38,793 nt of DNA from Streptomyces sp. (GCF_031181555.1 NZ_JAPSKQ010000033.1:10126-48918), one strand, 5' to 3'; shown: positions 23,184-31,653, numbered from the stretch's first letter. The notes: generated from the letters alone by a model not told the origin. Numbers and translations: made by a program.

Positions 23184-23612
23184 CTACACCGCCCCGGGGA
23201 CTTCCTCCGTCACACCGTTCAGCGGTGAGGCCGGGTCGCTGCCGTACGGCCGTGTGATGGCCTCGAGGCCGTGTCCGGCCGGGTCCCGGAAGTACACGCC
23301 GCGTCCGCCGTCATTGCGGTTGATCCGGCGCGGGTGCCGTCCCTGCGGATCGGCCTGGAGGGGGATCCCGGCGTCCACGAGCCGGGCGAGGATCGCGTCG
23401 AACTCGTCCTCGGAGACGAGGAACGCGTAGTGCTGCACGGGGATGTCGGCGTCGATGGTCGCGAAGTCCAGGGTGACGCCGTTGGCGGTCGTCACCGGCA
23501 GGAACATTCCGGCCGGTTCCCCGACCTCCAGTCCCAGGATCTCCGCGAGGAAACGGGCGGACCTCTCACGGTCACGGGTGAGAACGATGGTGTGATTGAA
23601 CTCGACTGACAT
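23184..23612 (-). CDS. VOC (glyoxalase/dioxygenase-like) family protein
   Basis: 142 residues forming one VOC unit of two beta-alpha-beta-beta-beta modules. Motifs are FNHTIVLTRDRERSARFLAE, HYAFLVSEDEFDAILARL, and RGVYFRDPAGHGLEAITRPY, with H7, the HYAF histidine and the GLE glutamate as likely metal ligands. The superfamily includes glyoxalases, dioxygenases and antibiotic resistance proteins; the substrate here is unknown. The ATG at 23612 has GGAGG 11 bases upstream. It is next to the CBS gene but separated by a 256-base gap, so probably has its own promoter. Confidence 0.88.
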   Translation of the reverse strand: MSVEFNHTIVLTRDRERSARFLAEILGLEVGEPAGMFLPVTTANGVTLDFATIDADIPVQHYAFLVSEDEFDAILARLVDAGIPLQADPQGRHPRRINRNDGGRGVYFRDPAGHGLEAITRPYGSDPASPLNGVTEEVPGAV

Positions 23613-23871
23613 GCTGTCAATGCCTCCACGGGCATCCGCGGCGCCTCCATGCCTCACCCGGCCGGTGACCGGCACGCGATGCCGCACGCCGGAGCCTAGG
23701 CGAGGTCTCCCGCGCCCGTCGACCGGTTTTCCCGGCGGCGCCGCCGGTACGCGCCGGCCCCGCTCCCCGGTGGCCCCCGACGTCCGTCGGGGACCCGGTC
23801 ACCCCCTGTCTCCCCACGGTTCTGGGCGTCGGCCGTGTGCCGCACCGCACCAACCGGTCACAGGGGGAATC
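23613..23871. other. Non-coding region upstream of the VOC gene
   Basis: No gene is supported here. It contains a hairpin at 23775-23792 (CCCCGAC, 4-base loop, GTCGGGG), the probable promoter region of the VOC gene on the minus strand, and an AGGGGGAATC ribosome binding site at the right end before the fragment at 23872. Confidence 0.45.
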
Positions 23872-23970
23872 ATGTCCACTCGCACCACGGCCGGGGCCGC
23901 GCTCGTCGGCACCGGCGCCCTCGCCCTGCTCGGCCCGCTCACCGCGGCGCCGGTGGGTCGCAGAAACTGT
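23872..23970 (+). pseudogene. Signal-peptide-like N-terminal fragment of a lost secreted protein
   Basis: ATG at 23872 follows a strong GGGGG ribosome binding site and encodes a signal-peptide-like start (MSTRTTAG, then AALVGTGALALLGPLTAAP). After about residue 30 the frame becomes Arg-rich and non-protein-like and runs into the next gene in the wrong frame. I read this as the 5' end of a secreted protein gene whose rest was deleted. A short secreted peptide (stop at 24126) is the alternative. Confidence 0.4.
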
Positions 23971-24068
23971 AGGGGCGGGTTCCGCTTGCCCCGGGGCCAT
24001 GGCGCGGTGTGGCTGATCCCCGTTCTCCGGGGCACCCGGACGGCACACCGTCTCAGGGGAGGGACATC

Positions 24069-24272
24069 GTGCTCGCCGTCGCGCTGCTGCTGCTGCCCGG
24101 GCTGGGTCTGCTGCTGGCCCTCATGACGCGCATCGAGGACCGGCTGCTGAAGGAGGACGACCCTCTCCGTCCGCCCCGTCTGCGCCTTCTGCCGGGAGGC
24201 GGGGGCGCCCCGTCCGCCGCGTCCGCGCCGGCGAACGGGCGTCGCGCTCGTCGGGGGCGGCACGCCGCCTGA
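24069..24272 (+). CDS. Small single-pass membrane protein
   Basis: 67 residues. Residues 1-20 are almost purely hydrophobic (MLAVALLLLPGLGLLLALM), followed by RIEDRLLKEDD and a basic Pro/Gly/Ala/Arg-rich tail. A single N-terminal membrane segment with a cytoplasmic tail is likely. I do not recognise a function, though short membrane proteins of this design are common in streptomycetes. The GTG at 24069 follows GGGAGGG, which supports translation; in-frame GTG 24009 has no such site. Confidence 0.6.
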   Translation: MLAVALLLLPGLGLLLALMTRIEDRLLKEDDPLRPPRLRLLPGGGGAPSAASAPANGRRARRGRHAA

Positions 24273-24361
24273 TCCGGCACGGTGGACGGCACCCGAGCCG
24301 GATCGCGGGCGCGGGCGGGCGGAGGCGGAGCCGCCGGACCGGTCCGGCCGGGCGTCCGTCG

Positions 24362-25165
24362 TCAGCGCGGGCCGGTGTGCCCGCCTCCGGCCCCGGCCGC
24401 CTCGTCGACGCGTCCGGCCACCCAGTCCAGGAAGTCCCGCACCCGTGCCGCGGGCAGCGGGAGAGCGGACTCCCGGGGGCGCTCGAAGCTGCGCAGCGCG
24501 TCCTCGACGAGCGGCCGGAACGCCTCCTCGGACGCGGCGATCGCCTCGGCCGCCCCGCGCTTGGCGCACCAGTGTCCCGTGCGGCAGTACACCACGGTAC
24601 GGCAGCCGTTGAGCACGCGGTTGTCGGCGACGTGCCCCTCTCCGGCGGCGTGTTCCCGCACGGAGGCCCGGAGTGCGGCGAGCACGGCGGGCCGCTCCGG
24701 TGCGGCGATCACCTCCCGCACCGGCCTGCCGAACAGCGGAAGACCGCTCTGGTGGGCGAGGGAGCGGTCCAGGACGTACCAGAACGCCGGTGACCCCTCC
24801 GGGTCGTAGCTGACCCGCTCGGGCAGCGACGGGCCGGTGTTGAGGTCCATCAGGTAGCCCGCCTCCCCCGACGGGCGAGCGGCGAAGCCGGCCGGATACA
24901 CGACCAGTTCCAGTCCGGCCGCGGGGCAGGGCAGGGCGGGGTGGGCCAGTGCCCCGGCCAGGTCGGGCAGCGCCCGCCGGGGAAGGGAGGGGGCCACCAC
25001 CACCGTCACGTCGACGTCGCTGCGTCCGGGCCGGTAGTCGCCGAGCGCGAGGGACCCGACCGCGAGGACGCTCACCAGGTGGGGGCCGCAGACGGCACGG
25101 GTGCGGCGGACCAGCTCGTCCAGGTAGGCGCGGACGTCGCGGGGCGGGGCGGGGGCGGGGCTCAT
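24362..25165 (-). CDS. Nucleotidyltransferase, aminoglycoside adenylyltransferase-like
   Basis: 267 residues. The N-terminal nucleotidyltransferase motif is GSLALGDYRPGRSDVDVTV near 37-55, with the GS and the DVD metal-binding aspartates. A C-terminal all-helical domain (about 165-265) matches the layout of ANT(3'')/DUF4111 enzymes, including CRTVVYCRTGHWCAKRGAAE. These transfer AMP to aminoglycosides such as spectinomycin and streptomycin; homologues in producers and soil bacteria may have other substrates. The ATG at 25165 is preceded by a GGGGCGGGG-rich stretch rather than a clear ribosome binding site. It ends 36 bases from the isochorismatase-like gene on the same strand and may be cotranscribed. 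Confidence 0.85.
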   Translation of the reverse strand: MSPAPAPPRDVRAYLDELVRRTRAVCGPHLVSVLAVGSLALGDYRPGRSDVDVTVVVAPSLPRRALPDLAGALAHPALPCPAAGLELVVYPAGFAARPSGEAGYLMDLNTGPSLPERVSYDPEGSPAFWYVLDRSLAHQSGLPLFGRPVREVIAAPERPAVLAALRASVREHAAGEGHVADNRVLNGCRTVVYCRTGHWCAKRGAAEAIAASEEAFRPLVEDALRSFERPRESALPLPAARVRDFLDWVAGRVDEAAGAGGGHTGPR

Positions 25166-25201
25166 GGCGCCAGTGTCGCCTGCCGTGCACGGTCGGCGCC
25201 G

Positions 25202-25738
25202 TCAGTTCCACAGCTCCCGGCTGTCGCACACGTGCGCGCCCATGTTGCGTTCCATCATCCGCAGGGCGGCGTCCGCGAGGTCGGCGTGGATGTGGGCGAC
25301 GGCGTCCCGCGGCACGGTCACGTCGAAGTGGCGGATGTGCGCGTCGAGCGAGGAGTAGAGGACGCACTGCTCCGTCACCTGGCCGCACAGCACGAGCCGC
25401 TCGACGTCCTGCTGGCCGAGCAGATAGGCGAGCGGGGTCTCGAAGAAGACCGAGTGGCGGGCCTTGACGACGAAGAGGGAGGAGTCGTCCGGCCGCAGTG
25501 GCTCGACTAGGTGGGCGTGCGGACCCGACAGGGCCTTGTCGAGCAGTTCGCCGTGGTGGGAGCGCCACTCACCGAAGTTGTCGTTGACGTAGATCACCGG
25601 TACGCCCCGTCGCCGCGCCCGCTCCAGCAGGTCGGCGACGACGGGCACGACCGACTCCGCGGACGGGAGCAGCAGCTCGGCGTCCGGGTGGTCGTAGGTG
25701 TTGATCATGTCGATGACGATCAGCGCTGTCTTGCCCAT
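25202..25738 (-). CDS. Isochorismatase-like cysteine hydrolase
   Basis: 178 residues. The catalytic triad of the family is visible: D10 in ALIVIDM, Lys in FVVKARHS, and Cys in VTEQCVLYSSLDAHIRHFD with the preceding non-proline cis-peptide region (GQVTEQC). Such enzymes hydrolyse amides (nicotinamidase, carbamoylsarcosine amidase) or isochorismate; this one is of the stand-alone amidase-like type and the substrate is unknown. The ATG at 25738 follows GGGGAA. Its upstream region runs into the remains of a NarK-type transporter gene on the same strand. Confidence 0.9.
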   Translation of the reverse strand: MGKTALIVIDMINTYDHPDAELLLPSAESVVPVVADLLERARRRGVPVIYVNDNFGEWRSHHGELLDKALSGPHAHLVEPLRPDDSSLFVVKARHSVFFETPLAYLLGQQDVERLVLCGQVTEQCVLYSSLDAHIRHFDVTVPRDAVAHIHADLADAALRMMERNMGAHVCDSRELWN

Positions 25739-25869
25739 GGCACCGGGGTTCCCCGTACGACGGATTCGAACGACGGGGTGCGGTCGGGCCCTCCGTTCGG
25801 GCGGGTGCCGGCGCGGGCCCGGGCCGCCTCGACGGCCTCCCGCTGATCGGCGGTCAGGGAGGCCGGCGC

Positions 25870-26462
25870 GGCCGGCCAGCCGCTCGGGCCGGTCCGGGTC
25901 GGCCGGCACCGCCGTCGCGGCCTCCTCCGGGGGTGAAGGCCAGGGCGGCCGCGGCCGCCAGGGAGCCGCTCAGCAACCCGTACCGGGCCGATGCGGTCCG
26001 ACAGCCGGCCGCCGACCGGCCGCATCGCCACGGCCGGCAGCACGAACCCCGCCATCCGGTCGGCCGCGTCGCCTGGGCCAGGCCGTACCCGGTCTTCAGA
26101 TACGCCGGCAGGTAGACCGAGAAGGCGACGTAGCCGCCGAGGGCCACCGCGTACAGGGCGGAGGCCTGCCGGGTGACGCCCAGCCTGAACGCCGCGCCCA
26201 GGCGGCGCGCCGGCGGTTCGGCCGGCACGGTGCGTCCCGGCGCGTCCCGCAGCAGCCACCACGCGACGACCGCGTAGAGGGCCAGGACGGCCGAAGTGAT
26301 CAGGAACGGGTTCGCCGTCCGGTACGCGTCCACCAGCTTGGCGGTGGTCAGCGCGCTGATCGCGGTGCCGCCCGCCCCGGCGCCGAAGACGCCGATGGCC
26401 AGGCCCCGCCGCTCGGGCGGGAGCCAGGCGCTGACGTACGGCACGTCGAGGGCGTCCCGTAC
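25870..26462 (-). pseudogene. NarK-type nitrate/nitrite MFS transporter, truncated and frameshifted
   Basis: The minus strand reads LDVPYVSAWLPPERRGLAIG, FGAGAGGTAISALTTAKL and SVYLPAYLKTGYGLAQA, the middle of a NarK-family major facilitator protein. At about 26069 one base appears lost: the next block, DRMAGFVLPAVAMRPVGG with RLSDRIGPVR, continues in another frame. A second frame change near 25990 moves to GSLAAAAALAFTPGGG. The first ~100-130 residues and the last transmembrane segments are missing, and the break at about 26462 is next to the start of the MazF-like gene. The product cannot function. The remaining 25739-25869 has no match I recognise. Confidence 0.85.
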
Positions 26463-26471
26463 GGTACGCCC

Positions 26472-26918
26472 GTGACCGCCTACAGCACCGAGGACGCCCC
26501 GGGCCGCCACGGCCCCTCCGCCACCGTCGAGGCCGCACCCCGCGAGGTGGGCCGGGTGCGCACCGAGTACTCGCCCGCCCACGACGGCGACCCCGATCCC
26601 GGGGAGATCGTCTGGACGTGGGTGCCCTACGAGGAGAACGACGGCCGGGGCAAGGACCGCCCGGTGCTCGTCGTCGCCCGTGAGGCGGCCGGGACCCTCC
26701 TCGCCGTGCAGTTGTCCAGCAAGCCGCGTGTCGGGAACCGGGACTGGGTGCCGATCGGCAGCGGGCCGTGGGACCGGTCGGGCCGGGCGTCGTGGGTCGC
26801 CGTCGACCGGGTGCTGCGGCTGCACGAGGAGGGCATGCGCCGGGAGGCGTGCGCCCTGGACCGGATGCGGTTCAACCTCGTGCGTCAGCGGCTGCGGGAG
26901 CGGTACGGCTGGAGTTGA
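26472..26918 (+). CDS. MazF/PemK-like toxin-family protein, orphan
   Basis: 148 residues. An N-terminal tail (about 1-45) precedes a MazF/PemK-like core: PGEIVWTWVPYEENDGRGK, DRPVLVVAREAAGTLLAVQL, then GSGPWDRSGRASWVAVDRV, HEEGMRREACALDRMRF. The DRPVLVV block matches the (R/K)RPxLV segment of MazF ribonucleases. No antitoxin gene lies on either side, and the acidic N-terminal tail is unusual, so toxicity is uncertain; many streptomycete members are annotated this way without antitoxin. The GTG at 26472 lacks a ribosome binding site, but TACGGT lies 6 bases upstream as a possible -10 for a leaderless transcript. It overlaps the end of the convergent gene by 47 bases. Confidence 0.7.
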   Translation: MTAYSTEDAPGRHGPSATVEAAPREVGRVRTEYSPAHDGDPDPGEIVWTWVPYEENDGRGKDRPVLVVAREAAGTLLAVQLSSKPRVGNRDWVPIGSGPWDRSGRASWVAVDRVLRLHEEGMRREACALDRMRFNLVRQRLRERYGWS

Positions 26919-27768
26919 CCCCCACCGCCTCCGACGCGAGGTCCGCGAAGGCCCGTTCGAACGCGGTGCGGACCGCGCTCTCGCGCGTGCGGTCCAGGAT
27001 CCCGAAGACCACGTGCTCGAAGGCGCCCGCGAAGCGCGCGCCGGGCTCCAGCAGCGACCGGAACGCCGCCGCCACCTGAGCCGGGTCGTTGCGGAAGACC
27101 CCGCAGCCCCACGCGCCGAGCACCAGCCGCCGGTAGCCGTGGGCCACGGCGGTCTCCAGGACGCGCTCGGCGCGTACGGCCAGGGCGCGGGGCAGCTCCC
27201 CCGCGCGCTCCGGCATCGTCCGCAGGACGACTCCCGCGTTGGGCGCGGGCGAGGTGAGGAAGCCGGCCGTGAACGGCTCGTCCAGGAGACGGCCGCGGTC
27301 GTCGCGGAAGACGGGCACGGCGGGTGAGTGGACGACCCGGTCCGTGTAGAACGGGTCGCGGTGGGCGCGGTGGTGGTCGTAGTGGTCCGGGGCCCGCAGC
27401 AGGCAGGTGTACAGCGCGGAGGCACGGCACAGGGCCTCCTCCTGGGCCTGGGCGCCGTTGAGGTAGCCCCCGCCGGGGTTCCGGGCGGAGGCGAAGTTCA
27501 GCACGGCGGGCCCGCCGCCGGGGGCGGGCGGCTCGTGGGCGAGCCGTCGCGCGGCCTCCAGGCTGCTCTCGCCGGTGACCTCGACCCGGGTGTCCACCGG
27601 CCGGAACACCGGGAACGGGACCGGGTCCGGCCCGTACGTCCGCGTACCGTCCCGCGCGGCCTCGATCGCCGCCCGGAGGGGCACCGCGCGCCCGTCCGGC
27701 GTGCGGTAGCCCCCCGCCGCCACGATCCGCTCGGTCTCGCGTGCGATGCCCCGCAGGCGCGCGCTCAC
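26872..27768 (-). CDS. Bacterial-type poly(ADP-ribose) glycohydrolase (TIGR02452/DUF2263)
   Basis: 298 residues. The diagnostic PARG signature GGG-X7-QEE is intact in NPGGGYLNGAQAQEEALCR (about 98-116), with the two glutamates of QEE as catalytic residues, followed by LYTCLLRAPDHYDHHR and a macrodomain-like C-terminal part (LVLGAWGCGVFRNDPAQVA). Bacterial PARGs such as that of Thermomonospora remove poly(ADP-ribose) chains; in bacteria without a PARP the target may be other ADP-ribosylated molecules. The GTG at 27768 overlaps the stop of a 20-codon reading frame (GTGA). Its 3' end overlaps the MazF-like gene by 47 bases. Confidence 0.88.
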   Translation of the reverse strand: MSARLRGIARETERIVAAGGYRTPDGRAVPLRAAIEAARDGTRTYGPDPVPFPVFRPVDTRVEVTGESSLEAARRLAHEPPAPGGGPAVLNFASARNPGGGYLNGAQAQEEALCRASALYTCLLRAPDHYDHHRAHRDPFYTDRVVHSPAVPVFRDDRGRLLDEPFTAGFLTSPAPNAGVVLRTMPERAGELPRALAVRAERVLETAVAHGYRRLVLGAWGCGVFRNDPAQVAAAFRSLLEPGARFAGAFEHVVFGILDRTRESAVRTAFERAFADLASEAVGVNSSRTAPAAADARG

Positions 27769-27827
27769 GCCGCGACCCCCGTACGCGCCGTGACCGCACG
27801 TCGCGCGGTCTCCCCCGTCGTGCTCAT
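27765..27827 (-). CDS. Possible 20-residue leader reading frame upstream of PARG
   Basis: ATG 27827 opens a 20-codon frame (MSTTGETARRAVTARTGVAA) whose TGA overlaps the PARG GTG as GTGA. A possible promoter (27834-27863) would start transcription at the ATG, so PARG translation may be coupled to this leader. It could be chance, since no ribosome binding site is involved. Confidence 0.3.
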   Translation of the reverse strand: MSTTGETARRAVTARTGVAA

Positions 27828-27833
27828 GCAGGC

Positions 27834-27863
27834 ATCGTGAGCGATGCTGGTGAGGCGGTGCAA
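27834..27863 (-). promoter_or_regulatory. Candidate promoter upstream of the PARG gene
   Basis: On the minus strand TTGCAC (27858-27863), 18 bases, CACGAT (27834-27839), then 6 bases to ATG 27827. Moderate fit to the housekeeping consensus. Confidence 0.3.
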
Positions 27864-28064
27864 CGGAGTTTCTCCGTCGAGGGCCCGGGAAGCGGGCGGG
27901 AAAACCCCAGGAAACAGGCGGAACGGAAGGATCGTCCGTCCGGAACGCGCCGCCGGGTGCTCTTGTGCCGAGCGTCGCGAGGGCTTTGGGTGGACGCGTT
28001 GAGGCCGACCCGGACCACCGCGCTCCGGGCCGGCGACATGGTGGAATCTCAGGAGGATCCCGAC

Positions 28065-29477
28065 ATGTCCCATCCGGCAGGTGGCTCTCTCGAGCCGCGT
28101 ACCGCCGTCACGGAAGCCGATGCGGAAGCCCTGGTGCGGGGCATCTGCTTCAAGACCGGACCGCCGCGCCGCCTCGGAGTGGAGGTGGAATGGCTCGTCC
28201 ACGAGCCGCGTGACCCGCGGCTCCCCGTGTCACCCGAACGACTCGGAGCGGCCTACGCCGCCCTGCGGACCGTGCCCCTGAGGTCGGCGCTCACCGTCGA
28301 GCCCGGCGGCCAGCTGGAACTGAGCTCGCCGCCCGCCGCCTCACTGATGGAGTGCGTCGGTACCGTCTCCGCCGACCTCGACGCCGCCCGCGCGGTGCTG
28401 CGCGAGGACGGCCTGGTTCTCGTCGGTCTCGGCCACGACCCCTGGCAGGCGCCGCGCCGGTTCCTGCGCGAGGCGCGCTACGACGCCATGGAGGCCTGTC
28501 TCGACCGCACCGGCCCCGCCGGCCGCGCGATGATGTGCGCCTCCGCCTCCGTGCAGGTGTGCCTGGACGCCGGGTACGAGGAACCCGGTCCCCTCGGCCA
28601 CGTACGGCGCTGGTGGTTGGCGCACCAGCTGGGCGCGGTCCTGGTGGCCGTGTTCGCCAACTCCCCGATCGCCGGTCACCGGCCGACCGGATGGCTGTCC
28701 ACGCGGCAGCTGCGCTGGGCGCAGATCGGCACCGGCCGGGCGGGCGGCCCCGCGCTGGACGCCGACCCGCGCGGCGCCTGGGCCCGGCACGTCCTGGACG
28801 CGCCGGTGATGTGCGTACGGCGGGACGGCGGGCCGTGGGACGTTCCGGAGGGGCTGACCTTCCGGGAGTGGACCAGGTCCGGCTTACCCAGGCCGCCGAC
28901 CCGGGAGGACCTCGACTACCACGTCACGACGCTGTTCCCGCCGGTCAGGCCGCGCGGTCACCTGGAACTGCGCATGATCGACGCGCAGCCCGGCGACGAC
29001 GGCTGGATCGTGCCGCTGGCGGTGACGGCGGCGCTGTTCGACGACCCTGAGGCCGCCGAGACCGCCTACCGGGCGGTGAAACCACTGGCCGAGCGGACCC
29101 ACGGCATGCCCGCGCCGCACAATCCGCTGTGGCGGGACGCGGCCCGTGCCGGGCTGGCCGACCCGGAGCTGCGCGAGGTGGCCGCCACGTGTTTCGCGGC
29201 GGCGCTGCGGGCCCTGCCCCGGATCGGCGCCACCACCGGGGTCACGGACGCGGTCGCGGCGTATCACGACCGCTACGTCGCCCGGGGCCGCTGCCCGGCG
29301 GACGACCTGCTCGACGACCTGCGCGACGGCCTGTTCGACGGCCTGCGCGGCACCCCGGACGACGGCCGTCCGCACGAGGCGGCCCGCGGCACCGACGGCA
29401 CCCCCGTGTCCGGCGCGCACCCACCCGCCCGCCCTCCGCACGGCACGCACCCGCACCGGAAGGACATCCGCCCATGA
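28065..29477 (+). CDS. egtA: EgtA: glutamate-cysteine ligase of ergothioneine synthesis
   Basis: 470 residues of the glutamate-cysteine ligase (GCS2/EgtA) family, with RLGVEVEWLV near the N-terminus, LTVEPGGQLELSSPP, MCASASVQVCLDAG and GHLELRMIDAQ. It makes gamma-glutamylcysteine, the sulfur donor for EgtB. The ATG at 28065 follows AGGAGG; ATG 28038 just upstream is also in frame but without a ribosome binding site. Codon 274 (28884-28886) is TTA, the rare leucine codon read only by bldA tRNA in Streptomyces. The C-terminus is a long His/Pro-rich tail (from about 440) that is probably unstructured. It is the first gene of egtABCD and overlaps egtB as ATGA. Confidence 0.95.
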   Translation: MSHPAGGSLEPRTAVTEADAEALVRGICFKTGPPRRLGVEVEWLVHEPRDPRLPVSPERLGAAYAALRTVPLRSALTVEPGGQLELSSPPAASLMECVGTVSADLDAARAVLREDGLVLVGLGHDPWQAPRRFLREARYDAMEACLDRTGPAGRAMMCASASVQVCLDAGYEEPGPLGHVRRWWLAHQLGAVLVAVFANSPIAGHRPTGWLSTRQLRWAQIGTGRAGGPALDADPRGAWARHVLDAPVMCVRRDGGPWDVPEGLTFREWTRSGLPRPPTREDLDYHVTTLFPPVRPRGHLELRMIDAQPGDDGWIVPLAVTAALFDDPEAAETAYRAVKPLAERTHGMPAPHNPLWRDAARAGLADPELREVAATCFAAALRALPRIGATTGVTDAVAAYHDRYVARGRCPADDLLDDLRDGLFDGLRGTPDDGRPHEAARGTDGTPVSGAHPPARPPHGTHPHRKDIRP

Positions 29478-30790
29478 CCGACCCCGCCCTCGACGCCGAA
29501 GCCCTGCGTGAGCGCGCGGTCGCCTCGCTGGTCACCGCGCGGGACCGCACCACGCTGCTGACCGGCTGCCTCGACGAGCCCGACCTGACCGCGCAGCACT
29601 CGCCGCTGATGTCCCCGCTGGTGTGGGACCTCGCGCACATCGGCAACCAGGAGGAGCAGTGGCTGCTGCGGGCCGTCGCCGGCCAGGAGGCGATACGGCC
29701 CGAGATCGACAGCCTCTACGACGCCTTCGAGCACCCGCGCGCCGAACGCCCGAAGCTGCCGCTGCTGCCACCGGACGAGGCCCGCCGGTACGCCGCCGAC
29801 GTGCGCGGCCGGGCGCTGGACGTACTGGAGAACGCCGCGTTCCACGGGACGCGGCTGACGGAGGCGGGCTTCGCCTTCGGGATGATCGCGCAGCACGAGC
29901 AGCAGCACGACGAGACCATGCTGATCACGCATCAGCTCCGCAGGGGCCCGCAGGCCCTGAACGCCCCGGACCCGGATCCGGTGCCGCTGTTCACCGGCCC
30001 GTCCGAAGTCCTCGTCCCGGGCGGCCCGTTCACCATGGGCACCTCGACCGAGCCGTGGGCGCTGGACAACGAACGCCCCGCGCACCGGCGCGAGGTGCCG
30101 CCCTTCTCCATCGACACCACCCCGGTGACGAACGCCGCCTACCAGGCGTTCATCGAGGACGGCGGCTACGACGACCCGCGCTGGTGGACCGCGGACGGGT
30201 GGGCCCACATCCGCCGCAACTCCCTCACGGCACCGCTGTTCTGGCGCCGTGACGGCCGGCAGTGGCTCCGTCGCCGGTTCGGTGTCACCGAGGTCGTGCC
30301 GCCCGACGAGCCGGTGCTGCACGTGTGCTGGTACGAGGCCGACGCCTACGCCCGCTGGGCCGGGCGGCGGCTGCCCACCGAGGCCGAGTGGGAGAAGGCG
30401 GCCCGCTACGACCCGGCCGGCGACCGCTCGACGCGCTACCCGTGGGGCGACGCCGACCCCGGTCCCGAGCACGCCAACCTCGGCCAGCGGCATCTGCGTC
30501 CCGCGCCCGCCGGGAGCTACCCGGCCGGTGAGTCACCGCTCGGAGTACGGCAGTTGATCGGTGACGTGTGGGAGTGGACGGCGAGCGACTTCCTGCCGTA
30601 CCCGGGATTCCGGGCGTTCCCGTACAAGGAGTACTCGGAGGTGTTCTTCGGGCCGGAGTACAAGGTGCTGCGCGGTGGTTCGTTCGCCGTGGACCCGGTC
30701 GCCTGCCGGGGTACGTTCCGCAACTGGGACCTGCCGATCCGGCGGCAGATCTTCTCCGGGTTCCGCACGGCGCGCTCGGAGGACGTCTGA
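29474..30790 (+). CDS. egtB: EgtB: ergothioneine sulfoxide synthase
   Basis: 438 residues. The N-terminal DinB-like four-helix domain has the three iron-binding histidines: H55 in [14 protein letters not shown], and H141 and H145 in [10 protein letters not shown]. The C-terminal FGE-sulfatase-like domain (about 170-435) has [32 protein letters not shown] and VLRGGSFAV. EgtB is a non-haem Fe(II) enzyme that joins gamma-glutamylcysteine to trimethylhistidine (hercynine) with O2. Length is as in mycobacteria. The start overlaps the egtA stop as ATGA, and the stop overlaps egtC by one base (TGATG), so translation is coupled. Confidence 0.96.
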   Translation: MTDPALDAEALRERAVASLVTARDRTTLLTGCLDEPDLTAQHSPLMSPLVWDLAHIGNQEEQWLLRAVAGQEAIRPEIDSLYDAFEHPRAERPKLPLLPPDEARRYAADVRGRALDVLENAAFHGTRLTEAGFAFGMIAQHEQQHDETMLITHQLRRGPQALNAPDPDPVPLFTGPSEVLVPGGPFTMGTSTEPWALDNERPAHRREVPPFSIDTTPVTNAAYQAFIEDGGYDDPRWWTADGWAHIRRNSLTAPLFWRRDGRQWLRRRFGVTEVVPPDEPVLHVCWYEADAYARWAGRRLPTEAEWEKAARYDPAGDRSTRYPWGDADPGPEHANLGQRHLRPAPAGSYPAGESPLGVRQLIGDVWEWTASDFLPYPGFRAFPYKEYSEVFFGPEYKVLRGGSFAVDPVACRGTFRNWDLPIRRQIFSGFRTARSEDV

Positions 30791-31653
30791 TGTGCCGACA
30801 CGTGGCGTACGTGGGGCCCGAGGAGCCGCTCGGCAGGCTGCTCGTGGAGCCGCCGCACGGCCTGTACCGCCAGTCCTGGGCCCCCCGGAGACAGCGGTAC
30901 GGGACGGTCAACGCCGACGGCTTCGGCGTGGGCTGGTACGCGCAGGGCGATCCGGTGCCGGCCCGCTACCGCAGGGCCGGGCCGATCTGGGCGGATCTGT
31001 CGTTCGCGGATCTCGCCCGGGTGGTCCGCACCCGGGCGCTGCTCGCCGCCGTACGGGACGCGACGCTGTCGGGCGCGGACGCGGAGGCCGCGGCGGCGCC
31101 GTTCGCCGCGGGAACCTGGCTGTTCAGCCACAACGGGGCGGTCCCGGGCTGGCCGGGCTCGCTCGCGCCCCTCGCCTCGGGCCTGGCCGCCGAGGACGTG
31201 CTGTCGCTGGAGGCCCGCAACGACTCGGCGTTCGTGTGGGCCCTCGTGCTCGCCCGCCTGCGTGCCGGTGTCCCGGAGGGGCGGGCGCTGGCCGGCACGG
31301 TCCTGGAGGTCGCCGCGGCGGCCCCCGGCTCCCGGCTCAACCTGCTGCTCACCAACGGCGACACCGTCACCGCGACGGCCTGGGGCGACACGCTGTGGTA
31401 CCTCACCCGGCCCGGTGGCGGCACCGTCGTGGCCTCCGAGCCGTACGACGACGATCCGCACTGGCGCGAGGTCCCCGACCGAACCCTGCTGGCGGCGAGC
31501 CGCACGGACGTGCTGCTGACCCCGGTCGGGGAGCCCCTGCCGGAGGAACCGGCGCCCGGCCCGCCCCCGTTCGACGCCCCCTTGACCGAGGAGCCCGGCG
31601 ACGCCCCGGAGCCCGCCGACGCACCCGCCCCCGCGAAGGAGCCCCTCACGTGA
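30790..31653 (+). CDS. egtC: EgtC: gamma-glutamyl amidohydrolase of ergothioneine synthesis
   Basis: 287 residues of the class II glutamine amidotransferase-like Ntn-hydrolase fold. Cys2 follows the initiator Met (MCRHVAYVG), giving the N-terminal nucleophile after Met removal; [11 protein letters not shown], then FSHNGAVPG and [13 protein letters not shown] are other family blocks. It removes the gamma-glutamyl group from the sulfoxide made by EgtB. The last ~45 residues are a Pro/Glu/Ala-rich tail that is probably disordered. The start (TGATG) and stop (GTGA with egtD) overlap the neighbours. Confidence 0.95.
   Translation: MCRHVAYVGPEEPLGRLLVEPPHGLYRQSWAPRRQRYGTVNADGFGVGWYAQGDPVPARYRRAGPIWADLSFADLARVVRTRALLAAVRDATLSGADAEAAAAPFAAGTWLFSHNGAVPGWPGSLAPLASGLAAEDVLSLEARNDSAFVWALVLARLRAGVPEGRALAGTVLEVAAAAPGSRLNLLLTNGDTVTATAWGDTLWYLTRPGGGTVVASEPYDDDPHWREVPDRTLLAASRTDVLLTPVGEPLPEEPAPGPPPFDAPLTEEPGDAPEPADAPAPAKEPLT

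Noticed and set aside
23612..23625. TTGACA just before the VOC gene ATG on the minus strand
   Set aside because: Too close to the start codon to be a -35 for that gene; the ribosome binding site also spans this area.
24362..27768. Mobile element or resistance island around the nucleotidyltransferase and MazF-like genes
   Set aside because: No transposase, integrase, terminal repeats or tRNA-linked att site were seen. Base composition looks like the surroundings.
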